64,000 nucleotides of DNA from Candidatus Rhodobacter oscarellae (GTDB lineage Bacteria; Pseudomonadota; Alphaproteobacteria; Rhodobacterales; Rhodobacteraceae): assembly GCF_001078595.1 (NCBI RefSeq), contig NZ_LFTY01000001.1, forward strand, positions 549,830-613,829, in the 5' to 3' direction. Each line of letters starts with the position of its first letter. The first letter of the stretch is position 1. Shown one piece after another: positions 52,780-61,900 of this stretch. A program made the translations under genes and the position numbers. The notes under the pieces are model-generated. The model did no database searches. It saw only the letters and a program-made list of their open reading frames with translations, and was not told the origin of the DNA.

Positions 52780-55331
52780 CCAAGATAGCCATCCCCGATT
52801 TTGCGCTTGTCGTCCTGGTCGGCGCCACCGGCTCGGGCAAGTCCAGCTTTGCGCGCAAGCATTTTCTGGAAACCGAGATTGTGTCCTCGGATGCCTGCCG
52901 CGCAATCGTGTCGGATGATGAAACCGATCTCGCGGCGACGGGTGACGCTTTTGACCTGCTCCACTACACCGCGTCCATTCGGCTGAAACGTCGCTTGTTG
53001 ACCGTAATTGATGCCACATCAGTGAAACGCGAGGATCGAGCGAAGCTTGTGCAGCTGGCGCGGAAATACCATGCGCTCCCCGTGGCGCTGGTGTTGGATA
53101 TCGATCCTCAGATTTGCCATGAACGCAATCAAGACCGCCCGAACCGTGACTTTGGCGAACACGTACCGCGCAACCACTCACGGGCGCTTGGGCGTGGATT
53201 GCGCGGCCTGCAAAAGGAAGGCTTTCGCCAGGTTCAGATCATGAAATCCTCTGAAGACGTGGATGCGCTGGAGATTTCCCGTGAGCCGCTTTGGACGGAT
53301 AACCGCACCGATCACGGACCTTTCGACATTATCGGTGACATTCACGGCTGCTTTGATGAGCTGACCGAGCTTATGGGGGAGCTCGGATATCAGATTGATC
53401 CATTCGAAGCCGGTTGCGAGGACCTGATCCGCGCCCGTCACCCAGAGGGTCGCACGGCGTTCTTCGTCGGCGACATCACGGACCGGGGGCCGCGCAATCT
53501 GGATGCTTTGCGGCTTGTGATGGGCATGTGCGATGAGGGCTCTGGCCGCTGTGTGATCGGCAACCATGACTTCAAACTGAACAAATGGCTAAAGGGCCGG
53601 AACGTGACGCAGGCGCATGGGCTGGACCTGACCGTCGCCGAGCTTGAGAAGACCTCGGAGGCCTTCCGCAAGCAGGTCTCGGATTTCATTTGGGACCTGC
53701 GCTCTCATGCCTGGCTGGCCGATGGCAATCTGGTCATTGCCCATGCCGGCCTGAAAGAGGAACTGCACGGGCGCGGCTCCAGCCATGTGCGCAACTTCGC
53801 CATGTTCGGAGAAACAACCGGCGAGGTCGACGAGTTTGGTCTGCCGGTGCGTTTGGAATGGGCCCGAGATTACCGCGGCAATGCAGATGTCGTCTTTGGC
53901 CATACGCCGATGGCCGAGGCCGAATGGCTGAACAACACCATGTGCGTCGACACCGGCTGTGCCTTTGGTGGCAAACTGACGGCGCTGCGTTGGCCCGAGC
54001 GAGAGACGGTTTCTGTCCCGGCGAAAGCGCAATACGCCATCCCCGCAAAGCCCTTGGATGCAGATCAATCCCTGTCCGCGCAGCAGGACCATGACCGTCT
54101 GCTTTACTTCGATGATTACGCAACGAAAATGCGCATCGAGACCCGGTTCAAATCCACCCTGCAGATCCCCGAGGAAAACAGCCTTGCCGCGCTGGAGGTG
54201 ATGAGCCGCTTCGCGGTGGATCCCAGGTGGCTGATCTATCTGCCGCCCACCATGGCCGCCTGCCCGACGGCGCCTGAGGGCCCGTTTCTGGAACATCCCG
54301 ATCAGGCGATGGACCATTTCGCCAGCCGGGGCGTGACGGACCTGGTTGTCGAAGAAAAGCACATGGGCTCGCGCGCCTTGTTGGTGCTCGCCAAGGATGC
54401 TGACGCCGCCCAGGTCCGTTTTGGCATAGAGGACGGCAAAGCGGGCGTTATCTACACGCGCACCGGGCGCCCCTTCTTCAAAGATGAGACCGAGGAAGCC
54501 GCGGTTGTCGCACGAATGCGGGCAGCCATGCAATCGGCGGGTCTGTGGCAAGAGCTTCAGTCCGAATGGGTGCTGCTTGACGCCGAATTGATGCCCTGGT
54601 CCGCCAAGGCGCAGGACTTGCTCAAACGGCAGTATTTTCCGACCATGACCGCGGCAAAATCCTCTGCTTCGGCGCTGCTGGAGGCCATTGCGACGTCTGG
54701 CGCAATCGAGGGGTTGGACGCCCTCCGCGCGCGTGCAACCAACCAGCTCTCCAATGCAGAGCGGATGGGGCAGACAATTGACGGCTATTGCTGGGCGGCA
54801 GACCGCATTGACGAATATCGCATAGCGCCCTTCCACATCCTGGCGAGCGAAGGCAAGGTACATGCGGATCAGCCCCATACCTGGCATATGGAAACCCTGG
54901 GCAAGCTGGCCGAGGCCGATCCGATCCTGCAAATGACGGGTTGGAAACGGGTCGATCTGAACAGTGCGGCTGATCGCGAGGCGGTTGTCAGCTGGTGGAT
55001 GAAACACACCGGCGCTGGCGGTGAGGGGCTGGTGTTGAAGCCCAACGCCTTCACCCTGCGCGGTGATAAGGGCCTGATCCAACCGGCAATGAAGGTGCGC
55101 GGGCGCGACTATCTGCGCATCATTTATGGCCCCGACTATGACTTTCCCGAGAATATCGAACGCCTGCGCCAACGTGGTCTGGGGCGCAAATTTTCACTTG
55201 CAGAACGTGAGTTCAAGCTCGGCTTTGAAGGGCTCAATCGGTTTGTCGAAGGGCGACCGCTCTCCAAGGTACATGAATGTGCTTTGGCGGTGCTTGCGCT
55301 GGAGAGTGAACCTGTTGATCCACGTCTGTGA
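52776..55331 (+). CDS. pnkp: Polynucleotide kinase-phosphatase-ligase Pnkp
   Basis: 851-residue three-domain RNA repair enzyme. 5'-kinase: P-loop GATGSGKSS at 16-24. Metallophosphatase: GDIHG near 187-191, GDITDRG 232-238, GNHD 262-265, HAG near 323, GHTP 375-378. ATP-dependent ligase: nucleotidyl lysine K528 in EEKHMGSR, then LDAELMPW and EGLVLKP. The full length (C. thermocellum Pnkp is similar) and all motifs suggest an active enzyme that removes 3'-phosphates, phosphorylates 5'-OH and, with Hen1, seals. Last gene of the operon. Confidence 0.95.
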   Translation: MTKIAIPDFALVVLVGATGSGKSSFARKHFLETEIVSSDACRAIVSDDETDLAATGDAFDLLHYTASIRLKRRLLTVIDATSVKREDRAKLVQLARKYHALPVALVLDIDPQICHERNQDRPNRDFGEHVPRNHSRALGRGLRGLQKEGFRQVQIMKSSEDVDALEISREPLWTDNRTDHGPFDIIGDIHGCFDELTELMGELGYQIDPFEAGCEDLIRARHPEGRTAFFVGDITDRGPRNLDALRLVMGMCDEGSGRCVIGNHDFKLNKWLKGRNVTQAHGLDLTVAELEKTSEAFRKQVSDFIWDLRSHAWLADGNLVIAHAGLKEELHGRGSSHVRNFAMFGETTGEVDEFGLPVRLEWARDYRGNADVVFGHTPMAEAEWLNNTMCVDTGCAFGGKLTALRWPERETVSVPAKAQYAIPAKPLDADQSLSAQQDHDRLLYFDDYATKMRIETRFKSTLQIPEENSLAALEVMSRFAVDPRWLIYLPPTMAACPTAPEGPFLEHPDQAMDHFASRGVTDLVVEEKHMGSRALLVLAKDADAAQVRFGIEDGKAGVIYTRTGRPFFKDETEEAAVVARMRAAMQSAGLWQELQSEWVLLDAELMPWSAKAQDLLKRQYFPTMTAAKSSASALLEAIATSGAIEGLDALRARATNQLSNAERMGQTIDGYCWAADRIDEYRIAPFHILASEGKVHADQPHTWHMETLGKLAEADPILQMTGWKRVDLNSAADREAVVSWWMKHTGAGGEGLVLKPNAFTLRGDKGLIQPAMKVRGRDYLRIIYGPDYDFPENIERLRQRGLGRKFSLAEREFKLGFEGLNRFVEGRPLSKVHECALAVLALESEPVDPRL

Positions 55332-55440
55332 CTACAAATACCCGCCGTTCAGACATCATGCAGCATAAGTCCATTTGGGCTCTGCGCGGTCGACCAAGCA
55401 GATCTCGGCGATGGCCAGCCGCGGATGCGAAGGGCGTGCC

Positions 55441-56061
55441 CTAGAACTCCACGCCGATCTGCGCCTTCACGCCGGACCGGAACGGGTGCTTGATCAGCTC
55501 CATCTCGGTCACCAGGTCGGCGATCTCGATCAACTCGTCCTTGGCGTTGCGGCCCGTCAGCACCACATGGGTCATGTGCGGCTTCTCGGTGGCCAGGAAC
55601 TCCACCACGTCGGCGATGTCCACGTAGTCATAGCGCAGGGCGATGTTGATCTCGTCCAAGAGCACCATGTGGTTGCTCTCGTCGCGGATCAGCTCCTTGG
55701 CCTTCTCCCAGGCGGCCTGCGCCATCTCGGTGTCGCGGGTCTTGTCCTGGGTCTCCCAGGTGAAGCCCTCGCCCATCGTGTGGAAGGCGCAGCTGTCGGA
55801 GAACTTGTCGAGGATCATGTCCCGCTCGCCCGTCGACATCCCGCCCTTGATGAACTGCACCACGGCGCATTTGCGGCCGTGCGCGATGTGGCGAAAGATC
55901 ATCCCGAAGGCGGCGGTGGACTTGCCCTTGCCCTTGCCGGTGTGGACGATGATCAGGCCCTTCTCCTCGGTCTTGGTGGCCATGATCTTGTCGCGGGCGG
56001 CCTTCTTCTTGGCCATCTTGGAGGCGTGGCGGCCAAGATCTTCGGGTGTGTCGTCGGTCAT
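55441..56061 (-). CDS. cobO: Cob(I)yrinic acid a,c-diamide adenosyltransferase
   Basis: Adds the adenosyl group in cobalamin synthesis. 206 residues from ATG 56061 (MTDDTPEDLGRHASKMAKKKAARD..). P-loop HTGKGKGKSTAAFG, and FIKGGMSTGERD and LLDEINIALRYDYVD as in CobO/BtuR. The longer frame to 56142 is rejected since family members begin with this polar helix. Converges on the Pnkp gene. Confidence 0.94.
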   Translation of the reverse strand: MTDDTPEDLGRHASKMAKKKAARDKIMATKTEEKGLIIVHTGKGKGKSTAAFGMIFRHIAHGRKCAVVQFIKGGMSTGERDMILDKFSDSCAFHTMGEGFTWETQDKTRDTEMAQAAWEKAKELIRDESNHMVLLDEINIALRYDYVDIADVVEFLATEKPHMTHVVLTGRNAKDELIEIADLVTEMELIKHPFRSGVKAQIGVEF

Positions 56062-56161
56062 GGGACGGGGTCCTTTCGCGGGAGGGTCGGTGCAGAGTAT
56101 CCGGCTCGGCGGGGGGTGCAAGGGTAACCATTCATTAACCAAGCGGCGGGATAGTCGCGAT

Positions 56162-56452
56162 ATGCGTCTCGTCCTGCTCTTAGCGCTTCCCGCGCTCGCC
56201 GCCTGCGACAGCCCCAGCCCGCGCTATATCGGGCTGGAGCCCACGCGCGTCACCATCGAGGGCACCACCTTCTCGATCCGGCAGAAGGCGGGCGAGGTCG
56301 AGGCGATCCGCGTCAACGCAGAGGCCGCGCCGCGCGAGGGGCTGATCATGGTCAAGGCCGCCGCAGCGATAGAGCAGGCCACCGGCTGCCCGCCCGTGTC
56401 CTACACGATGCGCGGCGACACCAACGTGATCCGGGCGGTGCTGGACTGCTAG
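56162..56452 (+). CDS. Small hypothetical lipoprotein
   Basis: 96 residues. MRLVLLLALPALAAC is a lipoprotein signal with lipobox LAAC, and the mature part starts Cys-Asp-Ser. TRVTIEGTTFSIRQKAGEVEAIR and RGDTNVIRAVLDC follow. No function known. Divergent from cobO across 100 bases. Confidence 0.7.
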   Translation: MRLVLLLALPALAACDSPSPRYIGLEPTRVTIEGTTFSIRQKAGEVEAIRVNAEAAPREGLIMVKAAAAIEQATGCPPVSYTMRGDTNVIRAVLDC

Positions 56453-56555
56453 GTCGCTCGCGCCCGGCGCGGCGGCAGTTTTGGCGGGCCCTTCGCGGCG
56501 AAAGCGTGTAACGATACGGGCAGACCCTTCGGCGCGCGCAGAGGCTAACCACCGC

Positions 56556-57353
56556 TTGTCCCTTGTTTTGATCCTCTCCAGCTCCGTCGCCTATGGCCAT
56601 GTCGGGCTATCGGCGGGGATGCCCGTGCTGCAGCGCCTCGGGCATGCGGTGACCGCGCTGCCGACGGTGACGCTGTCGAACCATCCGGGCTGGACGCATG
56701 TGGCCGGCGCGGCCACGGAGCCGAAGCAGCTGCGCGGGATGATTGACGCGCTGGACGCCAATGGCTGGCTTGCCGCGCATAGCGCCCTTCTGGTGGGGTA
56801 CATGCCGTCGGTAGAGCACGTCGCGGTCGCCGAAGAGCTTATACCGCGGATGCGCAGCGCCAGCCGCGACTTGCGCGTGACCGTGGACCCCATCCTTGGC
56901 GACACGCCTCAGGGGCTTTACGTGCCACAGCACGTCGCCGAGGCGGTGCGCGACCGCCTGCTGCCCCTGGCCGATACCGTCACGCCCAACCTCTTTGAGC
57001 TGGAATGGCTGAGCGGCCGGACCTGCCCGGATGTCACCACGGCGGCGCATGCGGCGCAGAGCCTGGGCCCAGAGCGGGTGATTGTGACATCTCCGCCCCT
57101 GCCACAGGACACCGGCGTGCTGTCGGTCTCGCCCAGCGCTTCCGATCTTTACCAGACCCCGCGCTACGCTGACATGCCGCATGGGGTGGGCGACGTCTTT
57201 GCGGCGCTGGTCGCGGCGGGACTTCCTGTGGGCCAGGCGCTTGGGCATCTTGAGGCCCTTGCGCGCCTGTCGCAGGGCGGCGATCATTTGGACATCACCG
57301 GCGGCGCCTCGATCTGGACCGCGGCCCCGCCGATCGCCGCGCAGAGGATTTAG
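56556..57353 (+). CDS. Pyridoxal kinase-like PfkB-family protein
   Basis: 265 residues from a TTG at 56556 (another TTG at 56568 is possible; no ATG fits). LILSSSVAYGHVGLSAGMPVLQRLG resembles the PdxK/PdxY start. DPILGDTPQGLYVP and TPNLFELEWLSG line the ATP/substrate cleft, and the anion hole is HGVGDVFAAL, with GVGD where PdxY has GTGD. Ends three bases before the next gene, so co-translated with it. Substrate may be another vitamer or alcohol. Confidence 0.75.
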   Translation: MSLVLILSSSVAYGHVGLSAGMPVLQRLGHAVTALPTVTLSNHPGWTHVAGAATEPKQLRGMIDALDANGWLAAHSALLVGYMPSVEHVAVAEELIPRMRSASRDLRVTVDPILGDTPQGLYVPQHVAEAVRDRLLPLADTVTPNLFELEWLSGRTCPDVTTAAHAAQSLGPERVIVTSPPLPQDTGVLSVSPSASDLYQTPRYADMPHGVGDVFAALVAAGLPVGQALGHLEALARLSQGGDHLDITGGASIWTAAPPIAAQRI

Positions 57354-57356
57354 GCC

Positions 57357-58415
57357 ATGGGCTTTGATTTCATCTTAATGCTGACCGAGAACGACCGCAC
57401 GATAGCGGATGCGCGGGCGCGGCTTGAGGAGGCGCTGGAGGGCGGCGCCCGCCATATCGGGTTCAAGGATGTGGGCCTGCCGCTGGAAGAGCTTCGAGGG
57501 CTGGCCGCGGCGATTCGCGCGGCGGGCGGACGGTCCTACCTAGAGGTGGTGAGCCTCGATGAGCAGAGCGAGTTGGCCTCGGCCCGCGCGGCGGTGGCGC
57601 TGGATGTGGATTGCCTGCTGGGCGGGACGCGGGCGGCGGCGGTGACCGAGGTTACCCGCGACCACCCGCTGCGCTACTACCCGTTCCCGGGGCGGATCAC
57701 CGGCCACCCCAGCGTGCTGGAGGGCCCCGACCGAGACATTGTGGCCTCGGCCCGCGCGCTGGCGGATCTAGAGCATGTGCACGGGCTGGACCTGCTGGCC
57801 TATCGGTTCGAAGGGGACGTTGAGAGCCTGATGCAGCGGGTCTCTGCCGCCGTGAGCAAACCGGTGATCGTGGCCGGCAGCATCGACAGCGAGGCCCGGG
57901 TGCGCGCGGTGGCCCAGGCGGGCGCCGCGGCGTTCACCGTGGGCACGGCGGCCTTTGCCGGGGCCTTTCCGGGGGCGGAGGGGTTCGTGGATCAGGTGCG
58001 CTCTATCCTGGCGATCACGGCGCGCGCTAGGGACGTGGCCACGGCCCCGCGGCGCCTGGCCCTGGTGGCGCATGACGGGCGCAAGGCGCATCTGCGGGCC
58101 TGGGTGCTGCGCCATCAAGAGGCGCTGGCGGGGCATCGGCTGGTCTGCACCGGCGGCACTGGAGCCATGCTGCGCGAGGCCGCAGAGGGCCTCAATATCG
58201 AGCGCCTACAGCGCGGCGCACGGGGCGGCGACCAGCAGCTGGGCGCGCTTGTGGCGACGGGCGAGCTGGACGCGGTGGTGTTCTTTGCCGATCCCTCTGC
58301 ATCGCATGGCAGCGACGTGGACCTGCAGGCGCTGACCCGGCTGGCGATCATGCATGACATCCCCATCGCGTTAAGCCCAGCGGCGGCGGATATGACCGTT
58401 GCGGCGCTGTTCTGA
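57357..58415 (+). CDS. TIM-barrel domain fused to methylglyoxal synthase
   Basis: 352 residues. The C-terminal part (about 233-352) matches methylglyoxal synthase (dihydroxyacetone phosphate to methylglyoxal plus phosphate): VAHDGRK (H239, D240, K243), TGGTG 265-269, GGDQQ 290-294, and FFADPSASHGSDVDLQAL with D312, H317 and D320. All key E. coli MgsA residues have equivalents. Residues 1-225 look like a beta/alpha barrel (GARHIGFKDVGLP, VDCLLGGTR, PVIVAGSIDSEARVRAV, GAAAFTVGTA) of no family I can name. Normal MgsA has only the C-terminal domain. Confidence 0.75.
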   Translation: MGFDFILMLTENDRTIADARARLEEALEGGARHIGFKDVGLPLEELRGLAAAIRAAGGRSYLEVVSLDEQSELASARAAVALDVDCLLGGTRAAAVTEVTRDHPLRYYPFPGRITGHPSVLEGPDRDIVASARALADLEHVHGLDLLAYRFEGDVESLMQRVSAAVSKPVIVAGSIDSEARVRAVAQAGAAAFTVGTAAFAGAFPGAEGFVDQVRSILAITARARDVATAPRRLALVAHDGRKAHLRAWVLRHQEALAGHRLVCTGGTGAMLREAAEGLNIERLQRGARGGDQQLGALVATGELDAVVFFADPSASHGSDVDLQALTRLAIMHDIPIALSPAAADMTVAALF

Positions 58416-58484
58416 GCGGGCGCCCAAGGACAAAAGGCCAAGGCCATCGCCTGGGCAGCCAACGGTCAGCATATGCACCGTGAC

Positions 58485-60746
58485 TTACCCGGTCTCCGTT
58501 AATGCTCGCTGGATTAACTCTGCCAGCATCTCCCGGGTGAACGGCTTTGAGAGAACCGCGGCATTTCGAAGGGCGTCGGTTTTGGCGCTCTGTAGCTCTT
58601 CGGGTTGGCCGGACACAAAAACGACCTTCGTTGACGGCGCGGTTTCCAGCAATTCCGCCGCGAATTCCGGCCCTCGCACGCCGCCGGGCAGCATTATGTC
58701 CGACACCAGCAGGTCAATTTCCCGCCCCGAGCGAAGGACCTCTCGCGCCGCCTTCGCATCACCCGCCTCCAGGGTCCGATAGCCCAGGGATTCAATCAGC
58801 CGGATCAGGTAGTTTCGGACATCCTGGTCGTCTTCCAGGACGAGTATAGTCTGTCCGGCGCCCAGAGCGACGGGTTCCGAGTTCGCCATGCGGTCGCGCT
58901 CTGGCAGCGCCATTTTTGAGCGCGGCAGGTAAAGCGACATCGCGGCGCCCTCGCCGGGCGTGCTTACGATTTGCAGCGTGCCCCCGGATTGCTTGGTGAA
59001 GCCATAGACCATCGAAAGCCCTAGGCCGCTTCCTTTGCCGACTTCCTTGGTCGTATAAAATGGCTCGAACGCATGCTTAATCACGTCAGCGGACATGCCG
59101 ATGCCGGTGTCCTTCACCGTAAGGATGACATAGTCGTCGGGCTCTAGTTCCAGGTCGTTCTCGGCGCCGACGGTTGCGTTGCGACAGGCGTAAGAGACCG
59201 TGCCGCCGTCCGGCATCGCGTCGCGCGCATTCAAAGTCAGGTTCAAAAGCGCGGCCTCGACTTGGCCCGGATCGGCGAGCGCCGGCCAAAGATCGTCATG
59301 GATATCGATGGAAATTGTGCTGTCGTCGCCCAGCGAGCGCTGCAAGATCTGCGCCATGCCGGTCACCAGGTCGCCCAGGTCGATCGGCTGCGCCGAGAGC
59401 GGCTGTTTTCGCGAGAACGCCAACAGGCGCTGGGTCAGCTCGGCGCCGCGTTGCACGGCGTTCAGGATCGGATCCGCAAGCTCAGGATCAAGCTCGGCGG
59501 TGGAGCTTAGCAGGTCCATATTGCCGCGGATCACGGTCAAGAGGTTGTTGAAGTCATGTGCCACGCCCCCGGTAAGCTGACCCACGGCCTCCATTTTTTG
59601 GGCTTGCCGTAACGCTTCCTCGGCCGCCAATCGCTCGGTCAGATCGACCGAGCATAGAAGGATGCGCGCATAGCTTTCCTCGTAGCCGGGCAGCACAGAC
59701 CATGTTGCCGTAACGGTGCGACGCTTGCCATCGGCGCGGATGATCTGGGTCTCGTATGTCGCGCCAGGGCTGCCCTGGTGGATGGCCATGGCAGTCAAAC
59801 GCACGATCTTCTTGGCCGCGGGCGAGAGCGTTCTAACCACTTTGGCCAGCATCTCTTGCCGATCCGCGTAGCCATGCTGGGCGAGGGATGCGCGATTGGC
59901 GTCCACGACCACGATCTGCGTGGCGCAGGCATCGAGGAATTCGGGGTGCGCGTCCAGATAGGCCGTGAATTCGTCGGGGTCGGTCAGGCCAGTCGCATCC
60001 ACGAGGCGCTTGATCCCGGAGAGGTCTTCCTCGCGGATCGGGATGGGCGCGCCTTCGAATAGGCTCTTAAAGCGCGTCTCGCTTCTTTCCTTAGCGATTT
60101 CGGCGTTCTTGCGTTCCTCGATCTCGCTGCGCAGCATGGCTTCGCGCTGGATCAGAGCCTGCTCGCGCCTGCGCCGTTCAACGTAATTGGCGCGAAAGAC
60201 CATGGCGTTGATCACAAAGAAGAAGGACGCCGAAAAGGATGTGACGAGAACGACGATGGCCAGGAACTGCCGCTCGGGAGGTGCCGTGAATAGGTCGAGC
60301 CCGCCAAGGATAAGGAACCCAACGACATAGACCGCCGTTCGCGCAATGAGCACAGGCTTGACCGGGTGGTTGAAGATCGTCCCGTAAAGTGCCGCCGAGA
60401 AGAGATAGATCAGCGGCACGAATAGAAACGCGTCCTCGCCCATCTGCGCAACGATGATGCCATACGCGCTGACGGCGACGGAGCTTAGCGCGCCGACGAT
60501 TGTCTCCCACCGCACAAATCGATCTACGGCAGCCTCGCTTAGCTCCTTGGCCGAAAGGATCCGCCGGGCCAAAAATATCTCGGCCATCTCAGGAGCGAGG
60601 CATGCAAAATAGCACGCGATCGGTATCGCGCTTTGCAGGTAGATGGTCGTGACAATCGTCGCCCCCACGAACATGACCTGCCGCAGCCAATACAGCCTCA
60701 GCCCAAGGCGGGCGAAATTAACCAGAGCTATGGAGTCCGTGCGCAC
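58485..60746 (-). CDS. Hybrid sensor histidine kinase with receiver domain
   Basis: 753 residues. Six or so membrane helices in 1-190, a coiled segment (190-225), a PAS domain (about 225-370) and HisKA with H397 in GGVAHDFNNLLTVI. HATPase follows (VKDTGIGMSADVIKHAFEPFYTTK, GKGSGLGLSMVYGFTKQSGG), then a C-terminal receiver with acceptor Asp about 683 (DLLVSDIMLPGG). No output domain or nearby response regulator, so signalling must go through another protein. Signal unknown. Confidence 0.9.
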   Translation of the reverse strand: MRTDSIALVNFARLGLRLYWLRQVMFVGATIVTTIYLQSAIPIACYFACLAPEMAEIFLARRILSAKELSEAAVDRFVRWETIVGALSSVAVSAYGIIVAQMGEDAFLFVPLIYLFSAALYGTIFNHPVKPVLIARTAVYVVGFLILGGLDLFTAPPERQFLAIVVLVTSFSASFFFVINAMVFRANYVERRRREQALIQREAMLRSEIEERKNAEIAKERSETRFKSLFEGAPIPIREEDLSGIKRLVDATGLTDPDEFTAYLDAHPEFLDACATQIVVVDANRASLAQHGYADRQEMLAKVVRTLSPAAKKIVRLTAMAIHQGSPGATYETQIIRADGKRRTVTATWSVLPGYEESYARILLCSVDLTERLAAEEALRQAQKMEAVGQLTGGVAHDFNNLLTVIRGNMDLLSSTAELDPELADPILNAVQRGAELTQRLLAFSRKQPLSAQPIDLGDLVTGMAQILQRSLGDDSTISIDIHDDLWPALADPGQVEAALLNLTLNARDAMPDGGTVSYACRNATVGAENDLELEPDDYVILTVKDTGIGMSADVIKHAFEPFYTTKEVGKGSGLGLSMVYGFTKQSGGTLQIVSTPGEGAAMSLYLPRSKMALPERDRMANSEPVALGAGQTILVLEDDQDVRNYLIRLIESLGYRTLEAGDAKAAREVLRSGREIDLLVSDIMLPGGVRGPEFAAELLETAPSTKVVFVSGQPEELQSAKTDALRNAAVLSKPFTREMLAELIQRALTETG

Positions 60747-60937
60747 CGCGTAAAACTGCCGATCATTATACCACTTGAAGCAGGAGACACGGGAAACACG
60801 TGCAATGTCAAAACTCTTTTGGATGAATGAGCCTAGGGGAGATTTCGCCGCTTCCCGAACAACCTTAGGATCAGATTATCTGCGCCCCATGAGTTTTGGT
60901 TTCACTTGCGGGACATGCAGCGCGCACGCCTCCGGTA

Positions 60938-61684
60938 TCACTTAAATATGCGCTGAATGTTCACGGCGGTTTCCAAAAGAGCCTTCTCGATCATGCGGCG
61001 CTGACCGCTGAACCGCGAGGACGGGACGGGCACGGAAATCGCATGCAGCTCGCCGCCCCAATTGGTGAACGCAAAGCCAATCGCCGAGACGCCCGATGAG
61101 TGTTCGTCGAGGTCATAGGCAAGCCCGGTGCGCCGGATCTCGGCCAGCTGCCTCAGCAGCGCGTCCACGTCGGAAGTCACGCCATTGCGGGTCCATTCGT
61201 TCGTGATCAGCTTGGCCGCCTCGTCTTCGGGCAGCTGTGCCAGACAGGCCTTTCCGTTGGCGGTGGTGGTCAAGGGGAAGACCTCGCCGACCTTGGAAAC
61301 CGTCGTCAGCCGATGCGAGCCGGGCACCTGATCAAGGAACACCATGCCAATCCCGCGCATGACCGCCAGATCCGTCGTCTCGCCGGTCTTCTGCGTGAGC
61401 TCGTTCAACAGCAACCGGCAATGCTCGACGATGTTGTATTGGGCGGCGCCGGCGAGCGCGCTGAGCTCCGGCCCAAGGCGCAGGCCGCCGCCATGGGCGT
61501 CGGTTATCACATAGCCCTCCTCGGCGAGCGCGCTGGTGATTCTCTGTACCGTAGAGCGGGGCAGGCTGACCCGCGCCGCAATATTGCCGAGGCTCATCCC
61601 GGATTGCGTTTCCTTCAAGACGCGCAGAATCGAAGCGGCACGCGAGATGACCTGTATGCCGCCTTTATCATACTTCTCAGACAT
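60938..61684 (-). CDS. IclR-family transcriptional regulator
   Basis: 248 residues. The N-terminal winged helix (MSLGNIAARVSLPRSTVQRITSALAEEGYV) is followed by the IclR effector domain (TTDLAVMRGIGMVFLDQVPGSHRL, TANGKACLAQLPEDEAAKL). Divergent from the cyclase operon across 216 bases with clear dyads, so the probable regulator of that operon. Confidence 0.9.
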   Translation of the reverse strand: MSEKYDKGGIQVISRAASILRVLKETQSGMSLGNIAARVSLPRSTVQRITSALAEEGYVITDAHGGGLRLGPELSALAGAAQYNIVEHCRLLLNELTQKTGETTDLAVMRGIGMVFLDQVPGSHRLTTVSKVGEVFPLTTTANGKACLAQLPEDEAAKLITNEWTRNGVTSDVDALLRQLAEIRRTGLAYDLDEHSSGVSAIGFAFTNWGGELHAISVPVPSSRFSGQRRMIEKALLETAVNIQRIFK

Positions 61685-61748
61685 TTAACTCTCTTTCACC
61701 TGCTGGTGGCGGTCGTTTGATCGCCGCATGCGCACATGCACTAGTGTC

Positions 61749-61815
61749 CCGCGATGCGATACATGTCAACCGCATTGCAGGCTCATTGTTGACCGCATCG
61801 CGGTGCATATGTATC
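61749..61815 (+). promoter_or_regulatory. Operator region between iclR and the cyclase operon
   Basis: Perfect ten-base inverted repeat CCGCGATGCG (61749-61758) / CGCATCGCGG (61794-61803), with a degenerate third copy CGCATTGCAG at 61771-61780. A second dyad, GATACAT / ATGTATC (61758-61764, 61809-61815), surrounds it. The layout of several half-sites in a divergent spacer suits IclR-type binding. Confidence 0.6.
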
Positions 61816-61900
61816 ACTATGCAGGACGGGTGGGAGGAGCCACCGGGACATTCCAAAATCAGAACCGCCGGGCATTCGGCGAACAAAGGAGTTTTGCCTG

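Noticed and set aside
53589-55172. 527-codon minus-strand open frame opposite pnkp
   Set aside because: Antisense frame in a GC-rich gene; Pnkp motifs are intact on the plus strand.
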